Source of the DNA: Promethearchaeota archaeon
GTDB lineage: Archaea > Asgardarchaeota > Lokiarchaeia > Sigyniarchaeales > SOKP01
Assembly: GCA_019894885.1 (NCBI GenBank)
Contig: JAGXNP010000013.1
Coordinates: 1-32,867, forward strand
Length of the DNA: 32,867 nt
Direction of reading: 5' to 3'
The notes under the pieces were generated by a model that saw nothing but the letters and a program-made list of their open reading frames with translations, had not been told where the DNA came from and searched no databases. The position numbers and the translations under genes are program-made. This document shows, in pieces, positions 9,766 to 16,795 of the stretch (its first letter is position 1; every line of letters begins with the position of its first letter).

Positions 9766-10310
9766 TTAGTTTTATGTCTTTTATTTTTTAGAGATAACAG
9801 AATTCGACAAAATTTTATAATATAGTAACAATCATTTTACTATTTAAATTTTTGCCAAACTTTATGCTAGTCAACTTGTTAGTAGTAGTAGTAAATAAAA
9901 ACGCTATTCGACCAAATACCGCAATATATCTTTACAATTTACAACTTGTCTTTACAAATTCAACTTTTTTCATCGTAAAAAATCTAAATATTTTTTTTTG
10001 AAAGCAATTGTAAGCCTTTTTGGAAAAGTAATTCTCTGAATTTGAAGACAAATATAGTAAACACTAAAGTTCAAACTCGTACATTCTTAAACTCTCGTTT
10101 TAAAGCGTATTTGGAACTGTGGGGGTTGCTGCAAAACATTCTACGGTCATTAAAAAAAAAAACTTAAAGATAATCCAATTCTTCCCTGAGCTGTGACTAG
10201 GTAGACTCAAGCTTGTACAGAGGATAAGCGAATTTGTGAGATTTCTTAGTTGAAAACAAATTGGTATCAAAAATTGGACAGGGATTTATGAGTTCACTTA
10301 GTTCTGTCTA
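9766..10310. other. Gene-free AT-rich intergenic region
   Basis: About 545 bases contain no ORF above the track threshold and no tRNA-, CRISPR- or transposon-like structure that I can see. Two minor patterns are present: a short AGT trinucleotide run (AGTAGTAGTAGTA) near 9890, and an imperfect tandem pair starting TCTTTACAA at 9929 and 9949. An A10-type run occurs near 10151. It separates two minus-strand genes and could hold the promoter for the 98-aa gene, an untranslated RNA, or decayed sequence. No function is assigned. Confidence 0.6.
9929..9968. repeat. Imperfect 20-nt tandem repeat pair
   Basis: Two adjacent 20-base units both begin TCTTTACAA and share about 14 of 20 positions ungapped. 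In sequence of this composition such a pair can arise by chance. It is recorded because it is the only repeat visible in the 545-base gene-free stretch. Confidence 0.3.
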
Positions 10311-11492
10311 TTACTTTAAGAACTCCTCAATTAAGTTATATACTTTTTCAAGTATTTTTATTTCCGGTAAGAAGGTTAATCTCATATGTCCTTTCCCATA
10401 TTCACCAAAACCTGAGCCATAGACTAAACAAACTCCAGTTTCTTTAAGTAAATTAACAACTAATTCCTTATCATCTTTCCATTTCTTTAATTCTTCTAGA
10501 TTTAGTTTAGGGAAAAGATAAAAGGCACCATTAGGCTTAACGCATGTAATACCTTCAATTTTACGCAACCTATCGTATGAATAATCACGTCTTTCTTTAA
10601 GTTTTCTAACCATATCAACGGTATGGCCACTAGGAGTTCTTAAAATGTCAATTGCAGCGAATTGTGCAATAGAACTAGCAGAAAGACGAGCACGAGCCAA
10701 TTTAGCGATGCCGTTTTTTAATTCTTCCAGTTTATTTTCTGGATCATGATAGTATAGATATCCAAGCCTCCACCCCGTAATTAAGTGAGTTTTTGAGAAC
10801 CCATTTAATCCAATTATAGGAACATCTTTAGTTAACGACGCAGGACATACATAAGGCTTTTCATAAGTAATCTGATCGTAAATCTCATCTGATAAAATTG
10901 GTAGGTTATACTCTCCAGCAAGATCGATTATCTGTTTGATTTTTTTCTCTCCGTATAAAACTCCCGTCGGATTATTAGGAGAACATATTAATACCGCTTG
11001 AGTTTTCTTAGTAATTTTTTTTCTTAAATCTTCAATATTGGGTTCCCAATCTTGTTGTTCATCTAGTATATATTCAACTGGTTTACCATCATAAAACTTA
11101 GTATAATTGATATATAGGGGATAAGATGGACCAGGTATGAGTAATTCTTTACCGTTTTCGATTAAACTCGAAATAATAAAGTTTATTCCCTCTGTAACAC
11201 CCGATGTTACAACGATCTCGTCAGTACTAACGTTAAGATTTTGTCTCTTAAGGAGTTTACTTATTTCTTCTCTTAATTCAATTACTCCCAATGAATCTAC
11301 ATAATAATTCTTGCCTTTACTACTATATTCTGATAATGCATCCGAAATAAATCTTGGAGTCTGAAAATCGTAGGCAACTGGATCGCCTATGTTTAAATGG
11401 TATACGGTTTTACCACTTTTAGCAACTTCTTGAGCTACAGCTGCGATCTCTCGAATCGCATACTCTACGCCTTTTACCCTATTAGTGAGCAT
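10311..11492 (-). CDS. Alanine aminotransferase-like class I PLP enzyme
   Basis: This is a fold-type I PLP aminotransferase, 393 aa, probably interconverting alanine/2-oxoglutarate and pyruvate/glutamate. Visible residues are SPNNPTG (N174), SDEIYD (D202), NGFSKTHLITGWRLG with the PLP lysine K234, and the C-terminal arginine motif GHMRLTFLP. The N-terminus (VKGVEYAIREI..A...) and whole-length pattern closely recall Pyrococcus AlaAT, including YYVDSLG, LLIPGPSYP, ALARARL and GSGFGEYGKGHMR, which supports alanine over aspartate as substrate. ATG 11492 agrees with that family's N-terminus. It follows the 122-aa gene on the same strand after 114 bases, so co-transcription is possible but not required. 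Confidence 0.87.
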   Translation of the reverse strand: MLTNRVKGVEYAIREIAAVAQEVAKSGKTVYHLNIGDPVAYDFQTPRFISDALSEYSSKGKNYYVDSLGVIELREEISKLLKRQNLNVSTDEIVVTSGVTEGINFIISSLIENGKELLIPGPSYPLYINYTKFYDGKPVEYILDEQQDWEPNIEDLRKKITKKTQAVLICSPNNPTGVLYGEKKIKQIIDLAGEYNLPILSDEIYDQITYEKPYVCPASLTKDVPIIGLNGFSKTHLITGWRLGYLYYHDPENKLEELKNGIAKLARARLSASSIAQFAAIDILRTPSGHTVDMVRKLKERRDYSYDRLRKIEGITCVKPNGAFYLFPKLNLEELKKWKDDKELVVNLLKETGVCLVYGSGFGEYGKGHMRLTFLPEIKILEKVYNLIEEFLK

Positions 11493-11606
11493 ACTAATTA
11501 TCCATTAACTTTTGAATTAAAATTAATCTAATACAATTAAGTTTATGGAAAGAAGAATTAAATAGCTTATCTTTCTGTAGAATGAGGTTAATTGAAATAA
11601 AAAAAG

Positions 11607-11975
11607 TTAAAACTGAAATTCCCTATTACGTAATTTTGATACCAAATGCCCTCTTGAGAGTAGCTGGATTCCAAATTGCGAACTATAATCACGCGAGAAA
11701 TCTGTGGCGATGTTACAAATCATAATTCCACCTTCTATTTCTGGTATATCAACACAAGCTTTATGAAGTTGACGTAGTTGTGTAATAGAGATTTCTCTTT
11801 TCCAATCCCGAACAAAAACGCCATATTTCCCATACTTACCGTTACTAACAACAGCGTTAAATGTCCATAATTTTCCGGATAGACCCTTTAATTTTTTAGG
11901 TCCATGCATAAACTCATATTTCTCAGAAAAGACCTTTTCAGTTAACTCTGTTAACGATTTATCTCCTAATGACAT
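11607..11975 (-). CDS. Small PD-(D/E)XK-like (restriction endonuclease-like) protein
   Basis: This 122-aa protein resembles a stand-alone Mrr/RecB-type nuclease core. The order is SGKLWTFNAVVS (strand carrying the usual catalytic Asp position), GVFVRDWKREI (D-x-K strand), helix ITQLRQLHKAC, strand EGGIMICN and the C-terminal GIQLLSRGHLVSKLR. The D-W-K triad and the 'GI-LL-R--LV--L' ending are typical of archaeal members of this fold. One anomaly is Asn in TFNAVV where active nucleases normally have Asp; if aligned correctly, catalysis may be reduced or lost. Function is inferred as nucleic-acid binding or cleavage. A 7-base inverted repeat flanks the TATA-like region just upstream of its ATG. 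Confidence 0.6.
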   Translation of the reverse strand: MSLGDKSLTELTEKVFSEKYEFMHGPKKLKGLSGKLWTFNAVVSNGKYGKYGVFVRDWKREISITQLRQLHKACVDIPEIEGGIMICNIATDFSRDYSSQFGIQLLSRGHLVSKLRNREFQF

Positions 11976-11980
11976 AAAAT

Positions 11981-12026
11981 CACTTATTTGTTTATATAAA
12001 TATATTTTGTAAGTAATATATAAGTG
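11981..12026 (-). promoter_or_regulatory. Putative promoter with inverted repeat, upstream of the 122-aa gene
   Basis: On the minus strand an AT-rich TATA-like stretch (CTTATATATTAC, with a second TTTATATAA) lies just upstream of the ATG at 11975. Perfect 7-base arms, CACTTAT (11981-11987) and ATAAGTG (12020-12026), bracket it with a 32-base gap. The arrangement fits an archaeal promoter with a possible flanking operator. Chance is not excluded in such AT-rich DNA. Confidence 0.3.
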
Positions 12027-12160
12027 TTATTTAGATAGATATGGAAAGTAATCTTAAAAATAAGTAATACGCAGATGATATCATCAGAATATGTGTAAGT
12101 TTGAAGATTACTTAACTTCATACAATACCGACAAAAATCTAGACCCGCACAATTTAGTTA

Positions 12161-13012
12161 TTAAGTATTAAAATATTTATAATTCAGTAATTTATACAAA
12201 GGATAGTGCCCCTCTACATCGGGACCTTCCATCTTTATGTATGTATAAAGATTTGACTGCAAAAATTCAATGAGTTTACTGGCAATCTCATTACAAATCT
12301 CATCACAATTAATAAAATCCTCAACGAGAAAATGACACTTGCTATTATGTTTAACACAGAATTTTTTCATTTGTAAAGATATGCCCTCAGCAGATAAAAG
12401 GCCAATATGGTTCCACAGATCTTTAAATCCCCCTAAACTATGGGGAGCAATGCTATTAAGTGCTTCTTTTAAGGTCCTAAGATTTGTTTGAGCGTTCTTA
12501 GTATCTAAGGTATCTAATCTCTTTTTAATTAAAGTTAATTCTTTTTTAGCTTCGATTTTGCATAAAAAAATATATTTCTGTAAGAGTTCTTCAGCTTTTC
12601 TTGCTTTTTTAGGATATTTTATTGTCCACCCCGAGACTTTCTTACAACTTATGCCTTTATTCTCTTGATTTGAGAATCCAGTAGGATAAATCCAGCATTG
12701 AGGTGGCTTTATTCCAGAATTGTGAATTAAACATCCATTTATTTCTTTATCGAATAAAAAACATTTTCCTGTTTTTTCATTAAATCTTAACTGAAAAGAA
12801 AAGATATTACTTCTAATAAAATCGTTTACGCTAGCATATCCTCTTTTAATATATTCTTTAGCAAGAACCTTTGGAATATCAATTTTAATAGAACAACAAT
12901 CTCCTTTACAAATTTGAGGATCTATACAATTTGGACCTTCAATAGCAGATTTCATAAAATTATTAAATTGTACAACAACTTGCCAAAAGTAAGTGTTATT
13001 TTGATCTATCAA
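12161..13012 (-). CDS. YkgJ-like zinc/iron-chelating cysteine-cluster protein
   Basis: The N-terminal part carries the CxxxC-CC cluster of the YkgJ/UPF0153 family: C29, C35, C39, C40 in NCIDPQICKGDCC. A second set follows in GKCFLFDKEINGCLIHNSGIKPPQCWIYP, which matches the family 'C-I----P--C--YP' box. These are predicted metal-binding domains of unknown biochemical role. After residue 130 comes a Lys-rich helical region and a further Cys-containing tail (MKKFCVKHNSKCHFLVEDFINCDEICNEI), making the 283-aa protein longer than minimal family members. The ORF starts at TTG 13012 about 30 bases after a TATA-like AATAAATATT; ATG 12955 is the alternative. It lies divergent from the URO-D-like gene, sharing a 96-base intergenic region. 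Confidence 0.68.
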   Translation of the reverse strand: MIDQNNTYFWQVVVQFNNFMKSAIEGPNCIDPQICKGDCCSIKIDIPKVLAKEYIKRGYASVNDFIRSNIFSFQLRFNEKTGKCFLFDKEINGCLIHNSGIKPPQCWIYPTGFSNQENKGISCKKVSGWTIKYPKKARKAEELLQKYIFLCKIEAKKELTLIKKRLDTLDTKNAQTNLRTLKEALNSIAPHSLGGFKDLWNHIGLLSAEGISLQMKKFCVKHNSKCHFLVEDFINCDEICNEIASKLIEFLQSNLYTYIKMEGPDVEGHYPLYKLLNYKYFNT

Positions 13013-13108
13013 GACATAAAAATAATCCTAATATTTATTAAAAAATTCTCCATTTCAGATAATTAATAATTTTATTCTTTTCAGTAAAAATTCCTTATAG
13101 TGTGAGAT

Positions 13109-14188
13109 ATGAATTCTTACGAGCGTTATATAGCAGTTTACGACGATAGTAAACGAAAGAAGCTCGATAGAGTTCCAACCCACGTTCAATATATCAGAGA
13201 GGAATTTATTGTTAAAAATAAAGAAAAAATATTAAGACATTACACTGGAAAATTATTCAACGATCTTTACTTTGATATCCCTATGATCTTAGGGTTTGAT
13301 TCTATTTTTGCTCCATTTCCCCAAAGTTTAAAATTTAAAAGCATTAAAATCGATAATGGGGAAGGAAAGAGCGTTAGAATTCGAGAAAATGGACAAGCAC
13401 CCAGGCATAAGACAACATATTATGAAGGAGGTTATGTTAAAAATCTAGATATTTTAAACGAGCTTATAGCTAACTCAAAGATTGTAGAGAATTACGAGAT
13501 AATTAATAAAACTATAACTCGATATGAAAAGATATCACCCTACATTTTTCCTGTTTTAACAGTAGACGGTATATTCGATCGAGTGTGGAAAAGTATGGGT
13601 ATGATTGATTTTAGCTATCATTTCAATAAAAACACAACCCTTTATAGAGAATTGATTAAATTCTACGCTCACTTAACTCAAACTAATCTGAAAGGTTTAA
13701 TAAACGCGACAGGAAAAAGAGGTAAGGTTATCACCCTTTTAGATGATGTTGCATATAAGGGGCGACTTATGATTTCACCTAAAAGGTGGGAAGAAGATTT
13801 TATGCCCTATTACAAAAGAATTAATTCAATTATTTCAGACGCTAATATGATTTCTCAAATACATACAGATGGAGACGCTACTGCTTTGATTTCCTCTCTT
13901 AAGAAAGCTGGATTTCGAGGATTACAAGGATTCGAAGGGGGGTGTGATCCTAATTACATCAATGAACACCATCCAGACTTTGTTTTAATTGGTTTTGGAG
14001 ATGTGTCTTTTACACTACCATACGGAACGAGTTACCAAATCGAGTTACATGTAAAGCAATTATTGGATGTATTAAAAGAAAATAGGCATTTTATTCTAGG
14101 ACCAAGTACAGTAATATTTAAAGAGATACCTTTAAAAAATGTAAAGAAGTTTATTAATACTGCAAAAGATTATGGAAAATATAATTGA
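13109..14188 (+). CDS. URO-D-fold methyltransferase-like protein
   Basis: The 359-aa protein belongs to the uroporphyrinogen decarboxylase/MtaA-type barrel superfamily. Supporting segments are LLDDVAYKGRLMISPKRWEEDFMPYYKRI (the family 'DD-A----L-SP--FEE---P--K-I' box), IHTDGDATALISSLKKAGFRGLQGFE (the 'H-DGD' strand and 'G---LQ--E' motif) and a C-terminal 'FILGPSTVIFKEIPLKNVKKFI'. Genuine HemE substrate residues are not obvious and no heme genes are nearby, so a corrinoid- or coenzyme-M-linked methyl transfer role is more likely than porphyrin decarboxylation. The Cys of the zinc H-x-C motif of MtaA/MtbA is not visible at the HTDGD strand. No corrinoid protein is adjacent. ATG 13109 follows a weak GTGAG purine stretch. 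Confidence 0.72.
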   Translation: MNSYERYIAVYDDSKRKKLDRVPTHVQYIREEFIVKNKEKILRHYTGKLFNDLYFDIPMILGFDSIFAPFPQSLKFKSIKIDNGEGKSVRIRENGQAPRHKTTYYEGGYVKNLDILNELIANSKIVENYEIINKTITRYEKISPYIFPVLTVDGIFDRVWKSMGMIDFSYHFNKNTTLYRELIKFYAHLTQTNLKGLINATGKRGKVITLLDDVAYKGRLMISPKRWEEDFMPYYKRINSIISDANMISQIHTDGDATALISSLKKAGFRGLQGFEGGCDPNYINEHHPDFVLIGFGDVSFTLPYGTSYQIELHVKQLLDVLKENRHFILGPSTVIFKEIPLKNVKKFINTAKDYGKYN

Positions 14189-14248
14189 ATATTATTTTTC
14201 TTTAATTTATTTTGTACACTTTCAAATTCGAGTGGATATTTCTTAGTT

Positions 14249-15442
14249 TTATTGTTTCTTGATTTTTTTTATTTCTTCTTTTATATTTTCTTGAAGATTC
14301 TTTACTTCGCGCATTTGTTTACTAATTACATCTATATCTCTTTTTAAAGGAGTAGTATCTGATCGTTTTCCTTTCTCTAAGTCGCTCCTAATTAAATTAT
14401 ACGACTTTATCTGGTTGATATTATTTATGATATACTCTGTCACATCTTTCCTGTCTGTTTTAATTCGTTGTAGAGTATCTAAAATTATTTTAATATTATC
14501 AATAGAATTCGCCCAATAGCTCAAATTTTCGTTCTCTCTTAAAGAATCAATCGCTTGATCGATAAATTCTAAAGCTATTAAAAATACATTTTCAGAGTTA
14601 ATTTCATGGGTCTGACTTTTTGAAAAAGGTTCTAATCCTATTTCACCTAAAATATCGGAACCGTAGTTAATTAAAATGTTTTCGATAGATAATTGATGTT
14701 CAGGAACATCATCTCTTGGATTGATTTCAGTGATTTCTGTCATAAGTTTGAGTTCTTCCAACTCAATTTGGGTAATCAATGGAGTGAAGCGTACTTGAAG
14801 GTGCTTTTTTCCATAAAATTCGTTTCCTATACGTATTATTTGAGTGTAGTTTTGTATAAAATTTTCACCAATGGGGGCGAATAAAACCCCGTCTGAAGAA
14901 TCAAGCTGAAGTAACAATGGATAAATTCTTTCTTGCTTTATAGCACCAGTTACAAGAATTTTTTGCCACGGAGCTAATTCAGGGAGGCCGTTTAGTGGAT
15001 TATCTACAATTACCCTTACTTTATCTTGAAGACCATTTATCTCTAAATTATCTTGCGTAATATTAGCAATATCTTGATTTGCTTCTAATATTACGATTTT
15101 CCCTTTAGGGGCTAACTTATGTGCAAGTGCGGCAATATACCCACTTTTAGCCCCTAAGATAAGAAGATCGTCATCTTCTTCTAATAATAACTGTTGTAGC
15201 ATAATTGAAATCATATGCGGAGCAGATATAGTTCTAAGCGTTTCAGGGTTCTCTTTATTCAAGTAAAATAACATTGGAGCATCGGTATAAATTTTAAAAT
15301 AGCTATGTAATTCTTTAGGTATAAACTTCTTTAGAGGTACATCTAAAAAGGCTTTAACTAATCGGATATCTCTCAAGTACCCATTATAAATTAGGGTAAA
15401 CAACAGCTGAATTTTAGACCGAAATAATTTGCGACTCTCCAT
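14249..15442 (-). CDS. Divergent Pcm-like (L-isoaspartyl methyltransferase family) protein with long C-terminal extension
   Basis: Residues 20-215 follow the layout of protein-L-isoaspartate O-methyltransferase: VKAFLDVPLKKFIP, the DAPMLFY segment, an 'ISAPHMISIMLQQL' segment matching the family 'S-P--V--M---L', SAM loop LLILGAKSGYIAALAH (97-102), ILEANQDIA, and APWQKILVTGAIKQERIYPLLLQL followed by LFAPIG. The SAM-binding glycine loop is altered (GAKSGY where GTGSGY is usual). After about residue 215 comes an extension of some 180 aa, mostly helical and strongly charged, ending in a lysine/glutamate coiled-coil-like tail (EVKNLQENIKEEIKKIKKQ). Pcm enzymes are usually 200-230 aa, so this is nearly double length. 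Methyltransferase activity is plausible but unproven. It is divergent from the rhomboid gene. Confidence 0.72.
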   Translation of the reverse strand: MESRKLFRSKIQLLFTLIYNGYLRDIRLVKAFLDVPLKKFIPKELHSYFKIYTDAPMLFYLNKENPETLRTISAPHMISIMLQQLLLEEDDDLLILGAKSGYIAALAHKLAPKGKIVILEANQDIANITQDNLEINGLQDKVRVIVDNPLNGLPELAPWQKILVTGAIKQERIYPLLLQLDSSDGVLFAPIGENFIQNYTQIIRIGNEFYGKKHLQVRFTPLITQIELEELKLMTEITEINPRDDVPEHQLSIENILINYGSDILGEIGLEPFSKSQTHEINSENVFLIALEFIDQAIDSLRENENLSYWANSIDNIKIILDTLQRIKTDRKDVTEYIINNINQIKSYNLIRSDLEKGKRSDTTPLKRDIDVISKQMREVKNLQENIKEEIKKIKKQ

Positions 15443-15542
15443 TTAAACTACAAGATAATGATAAAATTTATAGTTATTATATCTTTTTATATTAAAATAT
15501 TCGATCTTCATAACTATGTCACAACTTTAGGTTTTTACTTTT

Positions 15543-16121
15543 ATGTTTGTTTTAGATGCATCAAACATCAAAAATGCACGGATTACGATATTTTTGATAA
15601 CTTTCAATACGCTCCTGTATCTTTTTTTCTCATTTGGTTTCGAAGATGTATTTTATTTATTAGTTCAAATCAATAGTAAAGTGGTCTATGATTTAGAACT
15701 ATGGCGTTTAGTAACATCAATGTTTCTACACGGAGATGCTCTTCACCTTTTATCAAATATGGTTTCTCTATTGATATTTGGATCGTATGTTGAACTCAGT
15801 TTTTCAAAGTATAAATTTGTCTTAATATACTTCATTTCAGGTTTTCTAGGAAGTTTGTTTACTATATTTCTTTTACCTCTAAACACGATTAGTTTAGGAG
15901 CCTCTGGTGCAATTTTTGGGTTAATAGGGGCTGCTCTATCAATTTTGATAGTAGATAGAAACAATCCTTTAATTATTTTAGGATTGATCTATGCTTTTTA
16001 CTTCGTGATCACATCCTTCTCTCCTGGAATCAACTACTTTGCTCATATTTTTGGGTTATTAGGAGGTTTCTCAACAGGATATATTCTCAGAAAAAATATA
16101 CATAATGAACAACCATATTGA
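15543..16121 (+). CDS. Rhomboid-family intramembrane serine protease
   Basis: This is a 192-aa polytopic membrane protein of the minimal six-helix rhomboid type. The active-site features are all present: HLLSNM on helix 2 (H68, N72), the catalytic serine in LGASGAIFG (S121) and the partner histidine in NYFAHIFGLLGG (H168), the last within the H-x-x-G-x-x-x-G-like packing motif. The loop-1 region with ELWRLVTSMFLHGDALH matches the family WR box. There is no soluble sensor domain. The gene is divergent from the Pcm-like gene and ends six bases before the convergent endonuclease III stop. Activity as a membrane protease is expected; the substrate is unknown. Confidence 0.92.
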   Translation: MFVLDASNIKNARITIFLITFNTLLYLFFSFGFEDVFYLLVQINSKVVYDLELWRLVTSMFLHGDALHLLSNMVSLLIFGSYVELSFSKYKFVLIYFISGFLGSLFTIFLLPLNTISLGASGAIFGLIGAALSILIVDRNNPLIILGLIYAFYFVITSFSPGINYFAHIFGLLGGFSTGYILRKNIHNEQPY

Positions 16122-16126
16122 ACCCA

Positions 16127-16792
16127 CTATTTTTTTTTCCTTTTATTTTTCATTGCTAACTCCATTGTAAAATCTTTTGGGCATATGGCAGTTAATGGGC
16201 ATGAATCACATTTAGGATGAACAGGTAAACAAATTTCTTGACCAAATCGTACAAATAAGCGATTTACCCTAATCCACTGGCTTTTTGGCAGGATTTCTTT
16301 TAATCTTTTCTCAGTTTGCTCCGGTTTAGTTGTTTTAATCCATCCTAATCTATTTGGTATCCTATGTACATGCGTATCCACTGGGATTGCAGGAATATTA
16401 AATGCATATACCAACACACAATTCGCTGTTTTTGCGCCTACCCCTGGTAAAGAAACCAACTCGTTGAAATCACACGGTACTTTTCCCATATAATCTTCTG
16501 AAATGATCTGAGAGACTTCTTTTATACGAGCAGCTTTAACCTTATAAAATCCTGATTTACGCACTAATTTCTCTAGGATTTCAATATTTGCGTTAGAAAT
16601 ATCTCGTGGAGTTTTATATCTGGAAAATAAATTCTTGGTAACTTCTTCAGTGCTCGAATCTCTCGTTCTTGCAGAGAGAATTGTCGATATTAATATTTTA
16701 AAGGGATCATTTTTTTTCTTTGCTAATTGATCTAAATGTGCTTCTCCTTCTATAGATTTCTCTATTTCATCGAGAGTTTCTACATAATTCAT
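16127..16792 (-). CDS. nth: Endonuclease III (DNA glycosylase/AP lyase)
   Basis: Endonuclease III removes oxidised pyrimidines and cleaves abasic sites in base-excision repair. The 221-aa protein has the helix-hairpin-helix LVSLPGVGAKTANCVL with the lyase lysine K121, the catalytic aspartate D139 in VDTHVHRIPNRLG, and the C-terminal [4Fe-4S] loop C188-x6-C195-x2-C198-x5-C204. The N-terminal box reads LSARTRD where bacterial Nth has LSAQTTD, as in archaeal enzymes. Length is standard. It starts 3 bases after the stop of the Trm11-like gene, so the two are almost certainly one transcription unit. Confidence 0.95.
   Translation of the reverse strand: MNYVETLDEIEKSIEGEAHLDQLAKKKNDPFKILISTILSARTRDSSTEEVTKNLFSRYKTPRDISNANIEILEKLVRKSGFYKVKAARIKEVSQIISEDYMGKVPCDFNELVSLPGVGAKTANCVLVYAFNIPAIPVDTHVHRIPNRLGWIKTTKPEQTEKRLKEILPKSQWIRVNRLFVRFGQEICLPVHPKCDSCPLTAICPKDFTMELAMKNKRKKK
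16130..16138 (+). terminator. Poly-T tract after rhomboid gene
   Basis: A T9 run begins nine bases past the rhomboid stop, overlapping the end of the convergent endonuclease III gene. Archaeal RNA polymerase commonly terminates at such T tracts without a hairpin; none is seen here. Confidence 0.4.
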
Positions 16793-16795
16793 AGC

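Noticed and set aside
10081-10310. Possible tRNA or box C/D RNA in the intergenic stretch
   Set aside because: No T-loop GGTTCGAATCC-like sequence, no cloverleaf and no box C (TGATGA) paired with box D was found by eye.
13109-14188. Annotation as true uroporphyrinogen decarboxylase HemE
   Set aside because: Barrel-fold motifs match the broader URO-D methyltransferase family, but HemE-specific residues are not evident and no heme genes are nearby.
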